A stretch of 64,000 bases of DNA from an uncultured SAR86 cluster bacterium. GTDB lineage: Bacteria; Pseudomonadota; Gammaproteobacteria; Magnimaribacterales; Magnimaribacteraceae. The notes beneath the pieces are model-generated. The model worked only from the letters and a program-made list of their open reading frames with translations. It did not search any database and was not told the origin of the DNA. The stretch spans positions 1 through 64,000 of the forward strand of contig CACGNN010000004.1 in the NCBI GenBank assembly GCA_902574355.1, given 5' to 3'. A program made the translations under genes and the position numbers. Shown piece by piece: positions 55,384-63,444 of this stretch. The stretch's first letter is position 1, and each line of letters opens with the position of its first letter.

Positions 55384-56043
55384 CTACTTCTTGAGAAAGT
55401 TAGCCCAAGTTTCTATTGGTCTTCTATTCGTTCTAAGTTCGTTTATAGATGCTTTAGTATCCCTATAACCTATAGCCATTCCACAAAAAAGCATTTCATC
55501 CTCTGGTGCTTCTACGAAAGCTGTCACACTCTCTTGTTTAAGTGACCAAGCTTCTTGTGCACAAGTATCAAGTCCAGCTTCTCTTGCAAGTAACATAAAA
55601 GTCTGAAGAAACATTCCTAGATCTGACCATTGAGGAGTGCCCATCTGTCTATCTACGAAACAAAAAAATGCCGCAGGAGCTCCAAAAAACTCATAATTCT
55701 TTAGCATTTGTTTAAATCTGCCTTCTTTGTCATCACGTTCTATGCCAAGTATGGAATACATTTGTTCACCAACCTCAAAACGTGAAGTCCTATAAGGCTC
55801 AGTTAATTTTTCAGGATATATTGCATAAGCAGGAGTCTCAGGTTCAGACCATTCTGATTGAAACTTTAGGAATGATTGCATAGTTTCATTATTAATAACG
55901 TAGACCTTCCAAGGCTGTAAATTACCACCAGAAGCAGATCTAGACGCTTTTTCTAATAATTCAGCTATTAAGGAATCTTCAACAGGATTATTCAAAAATT
56001 CTCTTACAGAAAGCCTAGAATCTACCGCTTCACTCACATCCAT
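55384..56043 (-). CDS. nitroreductase family FMN oxidoreductase
   Basis: The 219-residue protein has the nitroreductase N-terminus (SRLSVREFLNNPVEDSLI) and SRSASGGNLQPWKVYVINN, where the FMN-binding Ser and Asn sit, plus MLFCGMAIGYRD near the end. Such enzymes reduce nitroaromatics, quinones or enones with NAD(P)H. It is the last gene of a run starting with the carotenoid oxygenase, 10 nt after the acyl-CoA synthetase gene. Confidence 0.88.
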   Translation of the reverse strand: MDVSEAVDSRLSVREFLNNPVEDSLIAELLEKASRSASGGNLQPWKVYVINNETMQSFLKFQSEWSEPETPAYAIYPEKLTEPYRTSRFEVGEQMYSILGIERDDKEGRFKQMLKNYEFFGAPAAFFCFVDRQMGTPQWSDLGMFLQTFMLLAREAGLDTCAQEAWSLKQESVTAFVEAPEDEMLFCGMAIGYRDTKASINELRTNRRPIETWANFLKK

Positions 56044-56053
56044 TTAAATTCTC

Positions 56054-57682
56054 CTATGTTAATTCTTTTTCTGCTGTTTCTTTTGCCCACTTATAATTAG
56101 CTTTACCATTTGGTGCACGCATAACTTCTTCAACGAATAAAACTTGTTTTGGAAGCTTGTAACCCGCCAAGTGTTCTCGAGTGTAAGAAATCAAATCTTG
56201 CTCTCCAATTTCTTTTCCTTCCTGAAAAGAAGCTAGAGCTACTACCCTCTGGCCAAATCTATCATCCTGCAGACCCACGACGAGACAATCATATATGTCA
56301 TCATGACGCTTTATAGCCTCTTCTACCTCTTCTGGATAAACTTTTTCACCAGCAGTATTGATACAATTACTGCCACGTCCCAGGAGAGTGATGGTTCCAT
56401 CAGCTTCAACTTTTGCATAATCTCCAGGAAAGCTATACCTAATCCCCTGGAATTCCTTGAAAGTTTCTGCAGACTTTTTCTCGTCTTTGAAGTATCCCAA
56501 AGGCACTAGTCCGCTAGTTCCAATTTTACCCATCTTGTCAGAACCTGGTTCTACTATCTCACCATCATCAGTTATAACAATAACTCCAGGATTGAGAACA
56601 AATTTTGCAGTTTCAGCAGGATTATCTCTAGAAGCTCTAGAAGATCCCATTCCTCCCTCAGTAGAACCCATTGCATCAACTAAGACCATATCATGATGTT
56701 TCAATAGTCCTTGTTTTACTTCAGAACTCCACATTACTCCACTAGATATTATTGTATTTATTGAATCGAGATTATAAGGATTACCTTCAGCCTCAGCTTT
56801 ATCTAAAGCATCCATAATAGGTTTTGCAAAGGCATCGCCAACTATTACAACATTATTAGCATGTGTTCTTTCAACTTCTTTTAATAAGTTATCAGGATCA
56901 AATCCCAGTTGAGGTAGTGTTACCACTGTACCACCTACAAGATGTGGAATAATTGCACCTAACCACATGCCCGTTCCGTGCATCAATGGACATGCTGGTA
57001 TGCTTACGGGAAGCCTGTCTTCGTCAGCTAATTTCTTTACTTCTTCCGCAACAGAGTCAATATCTATCTTTTCTTGAACCGGGATTAATCCCCAAGCTCC
57101 AGCTGTATTTAACATGCCAGTTAAATGGCCTTCATGCTCATACATAACACCTTTTGGCATGCCAGTCGTTCCACCTGTATAGAGCATATAAATATTACTA
57201 CTTGAGCGCTCTATCCTATCCATGGGATTACAAGTCGAAATGCTTGACTCATAGTCTTTTGCAAAACTTAAAACTTCATTCGTTCCGTCATCTACTTGTA
57301 TATAAAGTTTAACTTTAGGTAATTTATCTTTTATAGATTTAATTTGTTCAGCGTAGCAACCTTGATAGAAAACAGCCTCTGAATCAGAGTTGTCTAGTAG
57401 ATAAACTAACTCTTCTTCTTTATATCTATAGTTCACATTTATAGGTACACCTTTAATTTTAAAAACACTGTACTGAGCTTCTAGATATTCATTGGAATTA
57501 TGCAAATAAAGTCCAACTTTTGAATCATCTCCTAACCCTGCTTCAGACAATAATGAAGCAAGTCTTGCAGCCCTATCATCATAGTCTTTCCATGTGACTT
57601 CATTATTTCCACAGATAAGAGCTATTTTATCTGGTATGACATCAGAGTTTCTCTCCCAAACGGATGCGTAATGTGCTTCCAA
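56054..57682 (-). CDS. AMP-forming acyl-CoA synthetase
   Basis: The 542-residue protein is an ANL-superfamily ligase: the P-loop-like YTGGTTGMPKGVMYEHEG (motif A3), SIPACPLMHGTGMW, MGSTEGG (A5), GDYAKVEADGTITLLGRG (A7) and a C-terminal lysine in PNGKANYKWAK. It activates a carboxylic acid to its CoA thioester. It is next to the carotenoid oxygenase gene (13 nt), so the acid may be an aromatic or apocarotenoid product; that link is inference. Confidence 0.9.
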   Translation of the reverse strand: MEAHYASVWERNSDVIPDKIALICGNNEVTWKDYDDRAARLASLLSEAGLGDDSKVGLYLHNSNEYLEAQYSVFKIKGVPINVNYRYKEEELVYLLDNSDSEAVFYQGCYAEQIKSIKDKLPKVKLYIQVDDGTNEVLSFAKDYESSISTCNPMDRIERSSSNIYMLYTGGTTGMPKGVMYEHEGHLTGMLNTAGAWGLIPVQEKIDIDSVAEEVKKLADEDRLPVSIPACPLMHGTGMWLGAIIPHLVGGTVVTLPQLGFDPDNLLKEVERTHANNVVIVGDAFAKPIMDALDKAEAEGNPYNLDSINTIISSGVMWSSEVKQGLLKHHDMVLVDAMGSTEGGMGSSRASRDNPAETAKFVLNPGVIVITDDGEIVEPGSDKMGKIGTSGLVPLGYFKDEKKSAETFKEFQGIRYSFPGDYAKVEADGTITLLGRGSNCINTAGEKVYPEEVEEAIKRHDDIYDCLVVGLQDDRFGQRVVALASFQEGKEIGEQDLISYTREHLAGYKLPKQVLFVEEVMRAPNGKANYKWAKETAEKELT

Positions 57683-57695
57683 AATATCCTCCTAA

Positions 57696-59045
57696 TTAGT
57701 TTTGAATCCAGCTTCCATGAGCACCATAAGGAACCCTTTGAGGAATTATAACTTCTGCGACTGGTGGTTGGTCAAACGATTGGGCATCGATGATTATAAG
57801 TTTGGATATCCTAGATTCTCTTTCATGAACCAAGGAAAGTATCCAACCCTCGTCTTCTTGAGTTGCGCCAGGTTTAGGAGCAAACACTGGCTCTCCACCT
57901 GCAACATTGTCTCCTAGATGATGATCAATTCGCTTACCTGTTTCAAGATGATATTTATATAAATTTTCACCAAAAGTTAGATCTTTTACATCAGTTTTTA
58001 TCTGCATACAGTAACCAAATTCAGAATACAGACCAATTCGGTCATCATTTATTCTTGGGAAATCACATGCTCCATCATCTAATTGTTCTTCCGATACAGT
58101 CCCTTTTTCTAGATCTATTATCCAGCGCCATAATCTTGCAACCGTGGTTTCACCTCCATAAATATCTTTAAAACCTCCGACCATTGCCTCTTGTTGTCTT
58201 GATACATACAAAACTATCTTATTGTCTATCTCAAATGAATTAAAACTGTGGAACACGAAACAAGGATCTATATCAAACCACCTAACATCCGAATTGTTTC
58301 CAATTCTAGGCATAACTCCTAATCGTGCTCCACATTCTGGTTTGAAGCCAAATGGAGATCCTGTAGTGGCAGCTAAATCCATATCTGAAACTATGGGCAG
58401 ATCCATGAAAACAACATAGTTTCTGGTAATATTCCAATCATGCATCATTACGGGTCTAGGCAGTTCTATGGCTTCAGATTGAACTAAAGCACCCTCTTTA
58501 CTGACTCTGTAATAATTTAAATAAGGCTCACTAAACATAGAATAACCAAAGAAAAGCATCTCTCCTGTTTCAGGACATACTCTTGGATGAGCTGTCATAG
58601 CCGTATCTAACTTTCCGTCGAAGTCTTCTAGACCTATGGTGTCTAGATCTTTATTAAGCTCCCAAGGTAAAGATGTTTCCTCTAAAGCAAGTAATTTACC
58701 GGCATGATTAACAATATGAGTATTTGCTGGAGAGGCGGCGAGGTCTCCAAATGATGACATCACATTTAGATCATTTTCGTAATAAGGAGTTCTAACATAT
58801 CTATTCCTGTAGGAAGCCCTGCCATTTTCAAGATAAACTCCATGAAGCATGCCATTCCCGAAGAACCAATGATCACTATATCCAGATACAGGATTAAAAC
58901 CATTTCTTACAAATAAACCTGAAAGATCTTTTGGTATTTCGCCTTTTACTTGAAGCTCAGACTCCGTTAGCTCTTTTTCAACAGGTGCCCAATTACCTTG
59001 CAGATGCCAATGTAATTTTTTTTCTGTACTTGAAATATCACCCAT
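57696..59045 (-). CDS. carotenoid/stilbene cleavage oxygenase (RPE65-like)
   Basis: The 449-residue protein is a 7-bladed propeller non-haem iron oxygenase. Four ligand-His regions are visible in AMTAHPRVCPETG, PVMMHDWNITRNY, CFVFHSFNSFE and YGAHGSWIQN (C-terminal His). N-terminal GLFVRNGFNPV is also typical. The family cleaves carotenoids, apocarotenoids or stilbenes (lignostilbene dioxygenases). It could form retinal for rhodopsin or cleave lignin-like stilbenes; sequence alone does not decide. No rhodopsin gene lies in the window. Confidence 0.88.
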   Translation of the reverse strand: MGDISSTEKKLHWHLQGNWAPVEKELTESELQVKGEIPKDLSGLFVRNGFNPVSGYSDHWFFGNGMLHGVYLENGRASYRNRYVRTPYYENDLNVMSSFGDLAASPANTHIVNHAGKLLALEETSLPWELNKDLDTIGLEDFDGKLDTAMTAHPRVCPETGEMLFFGYSMFSEPYLNYYRVSKEGALVQSEAIELPRPVMMHDWNITRNYVVFMDLPIVSDMDLAATTGSPFGFKPECGARLGVMPRIGNNSDVRWFDIDPCFVFHSFNSFEIDNKIVLYVSRQQEAMVGGFKDIYGGETTVARLWRWIIDLEKGTVSEEQLDDGACDFPRINDDRIGLYSEFGYCMQIKTDVKDLTFGENLYKYHLETGKRIDHHLGDNVAGGEPVFAPKPGATQEDEGWILSLVHERESRISKLIIIDAQSFDQPPVAEVIIPQRVPYGAHGSWIQN

Positions 59046-59163
59046 AACCTTTCCCCAATAAGCTGAGGATAGTTATAGCAAAAAAAAGTAGTTTATTGTA
59101 GGGATTTCTTTTTATATATTTCCGCAAAAATTTGGAAAGACATGAGAGTCTTGCAATATAAAA

Positions 59164-59682
59164 TTAGTAGTCAATTTTGTCTTCGACAGCTTTTCCATCT
59201 TTTGGAATAAGCGCTGATCTTATAAATGAAGCGACTTCGATTCCATCTTGATTTTTGCCAATTGTTTTAACAGTAACGATTCCTTCATCTGGTCTTGATT
59301 TAGACTCTCTTTTTTCAATAACTTCAGATTCCGCATAAAGCGTATCGCCCACATAGAGAGGATGAGTCATTTTGATATCTGTCCAGCCTAAGTTAGCTAC
59401 TGTTTTTTGACTGACATCACTCACGCTCATTCCTACCATCAATGCAACTGTAAAAGGGCTAACTACCAAAGTCTTGCCAAACTCTGTACCCTTTCCATAC
59501 TCATCATCAATGTGTAAAGGATGTTGATTCATTGTTAAAAGAGTAAACCAAATATTATCTGATTGGGTAATTGTTCTGCCGGGTCTATGTTCATAAATAT
59601 CCCCAACAACAAATTCTTCATAATATCTACCAAACGATTCTCTATAGCGGCCTGGTGATATTTCTTTCATTTTTTTTACCAT
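59164..59682 (-). CDS. MaoC-family (R)-hydratase
   Basis: The 172-residue hot-dog fold protein has the hydratase motif region GRTITQSDNIWFTLLTMNQHPLHIDDEYG with catalytic Asp and His, and VVSPFTVALMVGMSV, as in MaoC/mesaconyl-CoA hydratase-like enzymes. A likely reaction is hydration of an enoyl- or mesaconyl-CoA. It follows the CitE-like lyase gene by 7 nt, so they form a pair. Confidence 0.87.
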   Translation of the reverse strand: MVKKMKEISPGRYRESFGRYYEEFVVGDIYEHRPGRTITQSDNIWFTLLTMNQHPLHIDDEYGKGTEFGKTLVVSPFTVALMVGMSVSDVSQKTVANLGWTDIKMTHPLYVGDTLYAESEVIEKRESKSRPDEGIVTVKTIGKNQDGIEVASFIRSALIPKDGKAVEDKIDY

Positions 59683-59689
59683 AATATTT

Positions 59690-60511
59690 TTAGTCTATAT
59701 TCTTTGGATCAATGCCTACAAGTCTTAATCTTTTTTCCATTGATAATATTATAGGTTGATCAATCATCCTGCCATTAAAAGCCATGACAGCTGATGAAGA
59801 TTTTTTAAAGGCTTTTATGATTTCCTTAGCTTCATTTATTTCTTCCTCATCCGGTAGAAAAGAACTCTTGATAACATCGAGTTGATTGGGGTGTATGGCT
59901 GCTTTCCCATTGAAGCCTAGCGCTTTGGCTTTTTTACTTTCTTCCTGTAACTTATCCAAGTTATCTATATCCATAAATGGGCTATCAATGGAAAATAGAT
60001 TGTTGATTGCTGATTCTATTACTATCTTTGATCTTGAATACAAAAGAGAGTCCCAATCCATAGTAGAACCAAGGCTAGCACTTAGATCAGCACCACCTAA
60101 TGCCAAACCTTTAACTTTCTTATCTCTAGCTATTAGAGAAATATTATTTATTGCATTTGGGGTTTCTAATAATGCAATAATGTTTATCTCTGGCAGATTA
60201 TCAATCAAAGAGCAGTCTTCAATTTTTGGAAGCATAAAGGCACTCACCGAAAGATCAGAGCTTGAAAGTAATTTTATATCCTCTTGACCAAACTTATCGT
60301 CAACTGGGTTAACTCTTATTATTAATTCGCCAACATGACTATTTTTTTTAAGGTGAGAATATAGATCTTCCCTAGCCTGATCTTTTTCATTTTCTGATAT
60401 GGAATCCTCTAGATCTATAATGATGCTATCAGCACCTTTTTGAAAGGTTTTGTCAATCCAATCAAGTTTGTTGGCAGGAATAAAGAGCGGAGAGATAGGG
60501 AATTTGTTCAA
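59690..60511 (-). CDS. CitE-like CoA-ester lyase
   Basis: The 273-residue TIM-barrel protein has SPLFIPANKLDWIDKT, IIDLEDSISENEK (metal and CoA site), ALLETPNAINNI with the metal Glu, LALGGADLSASLG and AAIHPNQLDVI. This is the HpcH/HpaI-CitE family: malyl-, citramalyl- or beta-methylmalyl-CoA lyases, or thioesterases. The neighbouring MaoC hydratase suggests a hydrate-then-cleave pathway for a branched or dicarboxylic acyl-CoA. Confidence 0.87.
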   Translation of the reverse strand: MNKFPISPLFIPANKLDWIDKTFQKGADSIIIDLEDSISENEKDQAREDLYSHLKKNSHVGELIIRVNPVDDKFGQEDIKLLSSSDLSVSAFMLPKIEDCSLIDNLPEINIIALLETPNAINNISLIARDKKVKGLALGGADLSASLGSTMDWDSLLYSRSKIVIESAINNLFSIDSPFMDIDNLDKLQEESKKAKALGFNGKAAIHPNQLDVIKSSFLPDEEEINEAKEIIKAFKKSSSAVMAFNGRMIDQPIILSMEKRLRLVGIDPKNID

Positions 60512-60528
60512 TTTCAGAGGGAGAGATT

Positions 60529-61179
60529 TTAATTTCTTTCCTTTTCGATGAGAAAATCTACAACATCAAACAACTCATCCGTACGAACAGACCTAGATGC
60601 AGCAACTTTATACTTTCCATTTACTACTAGTGACGGCACTCCAGTTACCTTCCAATCTTTCATTTTTTTATCTGCCTGATCAACCGCATTCCTCACCCCA
60701 AAAGAGGTAGAAACTGCTTTGTATCGATCTTTATCCACATCGAATCCTCTAAAGTAATACTCAAGCTCAGTATTACCTGTAAGCATTTTTCCTTCATTTT
60801 GAATAGTATTGAAGGCAGCTGGAACAAACTGTTGTTCAATACCTAGAGCTTTAGCGGTGTAATAAATTCTTGCATGAGTTTTCAGCATGTCATTCCAAGT
60901 GGCAGGAGATTTAACGAAAGTTACATCAAGAGGAATATCTCTTTTCCATCTTGCTATGTAGGGCTCGAGAGCATAACAATGATTACATCCAAACCAGAAT
61001 ACTTCTGTTACTTCTATTTTGGATGGATCCCGAACTTTTGTAGGATTATCTAATAGTTCATAATGCACTCCTGCTCTAAACCTCTCTCCATTACCAGATT
61101 CGAAAGTTGTTTGATCATCATTAGAGCAGCTAAGTAAAGCAATTAAGAGGGAAAAAAGAAGAAGCTGGTTACGGAACAT
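60529..61179 (-). CDS. dsbA: DsbA-family thiol:disulfide oxidoreductase lipoprotein
   Basis: I chose the ATG at 61179, 4 nt after the cytochrome c4 stop, because it begins the lipoprotein signal MFRNQLLLFSLLIALLSCS (lipobox LLSC); an upstream ATG at 61233 would bury it. The mature 200 residues have a thioredoxin fold with active-site CNHC (FGCNHCYALEP; usual DsbA is CPHC) and the cis-Pro in VTGVPSLVVNGKY. It introduces disulfides in exported proteins, here probably membrane-tethered. Confidence 0.92.
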   Translation of the reverse strand: MFRNQLLLFSLLIALLSCSNDDQTTFESGNGERFRAGVHYELLDNPTKVRDPSKIEVTEVFWFGCNHCYALEPYIARWKRDIPLDVTFVKSPATWNDMLKTHARIYYTAKALGIEQQFVPAAFNTIQNEGKMLTGNTELEYYFRGFDVDKDRYKAVSTSFGVRNAVDQADKKMKDWKVTGVPSLVVNGKYKVAASRSVRTDELFDVVDFLIEKERN

Positions 61180-61183
61180 TTTA

Positions 61184-61780
61184 TTAGTATAAACCATGCA
61201 CAAAACTAGATAAGGCATCAATCTCATCATCATCTAATTTATAAGCAATCGCAGCCATAATTTTAGAAGGATCTTGATTAATTCTTGCTCCTGATCTGTA
61301 ATCTTTTAAAGCTTTAGCAACATACTCAGGCTGTTGCCCGCTGAGTAAAGGGTAAGCAGCAGGACCATTTCCCAATCCTTTAGGTGAATGACAGGCTGAA
61401 CAAGCGGGGACACCCTTTTCAAGGTTGCCTGCGTAATATAATTTTCTTCCTAGCTCTACCTTATCCTCGTCTACTGTGCCCACAGTATTAACATTAGATT
61501 CATAAAAAGCGGCAATATCTTGAAGATCAGAGTCATCTAGGTTGTCCAATAGACCAATCATAGAAGCAATTTCTCTTTCACCTGTCTTTACTAATCTAAG
61601 CTGCTTTAAAAGATAATTTTGATTCTGCCCTGCCAAAGAAGGCCAGATACCGACAAGGCTATTGCCATCTAGTCCATGACAACCTGCACAGACTGCAACT
61701 TTATCCTTTCCAGCGTTAGGGTCTCCAGCTCCTAAGAGCAGAATTGCTGCAGTTGTGACTATTAAATTCGTTAATCTCAT
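61184..61780 (-). CDS. cytochrome c4
   Basis: The 198-residue protein has a signal peptide (MRLTNLIVTTAAILLLGAG) and two class I haem sites, CAGCHG and CSACHS, each with a later Met ligand (ASMIGLL region; IMAAIAYK region). This di-haem form is cytochrome c4, an electron carrier to terminal oxidases. The c4-dsbA and engB-polA neighbourhood is typical of Pseudomonas-like genomes. It is divergent from engB. Confidence 0.93.
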   Translation of the reverse strand: MRLTNLIVTTAAILLLGAGDPNAGKDKVAVCAGCHGLDGNSLVGIWPSLAGQNQNYLLKQLRLVKTGEREIASMIGLLDNLDDSDLQDIAAFYESNVNTVGTVDEDKVELGRKLYYAGNLEKGVPACSACHSPKGLGNGPAAYPLLSGQQPEYVAKALKDYRSGARINQDPSKIMAAIAYKLDDDEIDALSSFVHGLY

Positions 61781-61861
61781 TTAAGAATTTATCTTTAAAT
61801 ATGATGTGGCGCGCCGACATTATATACTAAGGAATCTGGCGATACTAAATTAAAAACTCCT

Positions 61862-62461
61862 ATGGATAAGACATATTTTAACAACGCAAAATTCATTGGC
61901 AGTTATCCAAGTACAGATGATCTTCCAGCAGACCAAGGGTCCGAAATTGCATTTTGTGGAAGGTCTAATTGTGGGAAGTCCAGCATACTAAATGCACTGA
62001 CCAACAATAAAAAACTGGCAAAAACTAGTAAAACACCAGGAAGGACTCAATCAATAAATGTTTTCGAGATTAAATCAAACTCTGAATTTAAGATTATCGA
62101 TTTACCTGGTTACGGATATGCAAAAGTCTCAAAGAAAATGAAGGCTTCTTGGGGTCAAGAAATAGAAAAATATCTGATGACCAGACAATGTCTCAATGCA
62201 CTATGCATAATAATGGATATAAGACATCCACTCAAAGAAGATGATAAAAGCCTTATAGATTGGTGCGAAAGTAAAGACCTTACGATGATCTTACTACTAA
62301 ATAAAGCAGATAAGTTGTCAAAGAGTCAGATTGCCCAGACTGTATTAAAAGCCACTAAAGAGTTAAATAAATTATCAACCAAACATTTTATAATTCCAGT
62401 TTCTGCAACCAAGAAGACAGGAATAAACCTTGTTCTTGAAAAGATTAATGAGATGAATTAA
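61862..62461 (+). CDS. engB: ribosome biogenesis GTPase EngB (YihA/YsxC)
   Basis: EngB is an essential GTPase in 50S assembly. The 199-residue protein has G1 GRSNCGKSSILNAL, G2/G3 TPGRTQSINVFE and DLPGYGYAKV, G4 LNKADKL and G5 SATKK. Length and motifs are standard. A weak hairpin follows the stop. Confidence 0.97.
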   Translation: MDKTYFNNAKFIGSYPSTDDLPADQGSEIAFCGRSNCGKSSILNALTNNKKLAKTSKTPGRTQSINVFEIKSNSEFKIIDLPGYGYAKVSKKMKASWGQEIEKYLMTRQCLNALCIIMDIRHPLKEDDKSLIDWCESKDLTMILLLNKADKLSKSQIAQTVLKATKELNKLSTKHFIIPVSATKKTGINLVLEKINEMN

Positions 62462-62709
62462 AAAAGCTCCGAACATTTGGGGTTGCTCGAAGCTTTATGG
62501 AAGTCAGGATTATTTTTCCAATATCTTTGAGACATGCAAAATTTATTAAAGTTCAAATTTTTTAATTTTTTTTTTAACTTTTTTGTAGGTAAAATTAGAA
62601 AAAGGAAATTGATATCAGCAAAACAAGATCACAAATCGTTAAAAAGTTTAGTTCTCTACTAACGCTCGGCGCAAACAAGAGAACTAAAATAAAAACTAAT
62701 GCAAGACTT
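62462..62709 (+). other. AT-rich spacer between engB and the FkbM gene
   Basis: An imperfect hairpin (AAAGCTCCGA at 62463-62472 with TCGAAGCTTT at 62487-62496, one mismatch) follows engB; T-runs at 62551-62585 then form AT-rich structure. In enterobacteria the Spot 42 RNA lies between yihA and polA, but I see no Spot 42-like sequence. From 62599 the frame of the next gene is already open. Confidence 0.5.
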
Positions 62710-63444
62710 GTGGAGTCCTTCAAGGAAACTCAAGAAATTATCACTGATCGAGGTGTCCTGAAGTTTAGAGTTGACTCACCAGGATCAGTGCCACAGGACC
62801 CCGAATCCAATAGAAGTGAGCCTGAAACATTTGAGTGGATTAGAACTATATTGAAAGATCAAGAAGTTTTATGGGATATAGGAGCTAATATAGGCGTTTT
62901 TAGTCTTTATGCCGCTTTAGAGAAAAAAAATAAAGTCCTATCCCTCGAACCCTCTGCAGAGTCATATGCTACTTTGAATGCCAATATAAGATTGAATGGA
63001 TTAGATGAATACATACAAGCACTTTGCTTTGCAGGAAGTAACACAACTAATTTAGTGAATCTATTCATGAAAGATACCGGTGCAGGTGCATCGCATAATA
63101 GTATCGGATCAAGTTCAAATCAATTTGGAGAGTTTGATGTAAATGGATTCCAATCTGTAATTGCAATTAAACTAGACGATCTTAATCAAATTGAAGGAGT
63201 TCCTTCCCCAAATCATATAAAACTTGATGTTGATGGCAAGGAACTTGAAATACTGGAAGGCGCTTCGAATATTTTATCTGAAGTTGATAGTATCCTAGTT
63301 GAAATGGAAGGCATCAATCTTGATGAAAATCTTGAGAAGATAGAAAATATTATTTCTATGGCGGGACTTGAAGAAGAATTAAGTTGGAGAAATAAGGGCT
63401 CTAGAAGAAACAGACTTTACTTGAGAAAATATTCTAATGAGTGA
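62710..63444 (+). CDS. FkbM-family SAM-dependent methyltransferase
   Basis: The 244-residue protein has the FkbM SAM motif LWDIGANIGVFSLYAAL, LEPSAESYATLNANI and the later HIKLDVDGKELEILEGA. FkbM proteins O-methylate sugars or small molecules. The start is unclear: GTG at 62710 has no ribosome-binding site, yet the same frame is open to 62599 with a Lys/Arg-rich extension and no ATG/GTG/TTG; ATC at 62614 has AGGA 7 nt upstream. It overlaps polA by 8 nt. Confidence 0.85.
   Translation: MESFKETQEIITDRGVLKFRVDSPGSVPQDPESNRSEPETFEWIRTILKDQEVLWDIGANIGVFSLYAALEKKNKVLSLEPSAESYATLNANIRLNGLDEYIQALCFAGSNTTNLVNLFMKDTGAGASHNSIGSSSNQFGEFDVNGFQSVIAIKLDDLNQIEGVPSPNHIKLDVDGKELEILEGASNILSEVDSILVEMEGINLDENLEKIENIISMAGLEEELSWRNKGSRRNRLYLRKYSNE

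Noticed and set aside
62462-62600. Possible Spot 42 or other small RNA between engB and polA
   Set aside because: The position is right, but the sequence shows no Spot 42 features and the hairpin is imperfect without a clean T-run on the plus strand.
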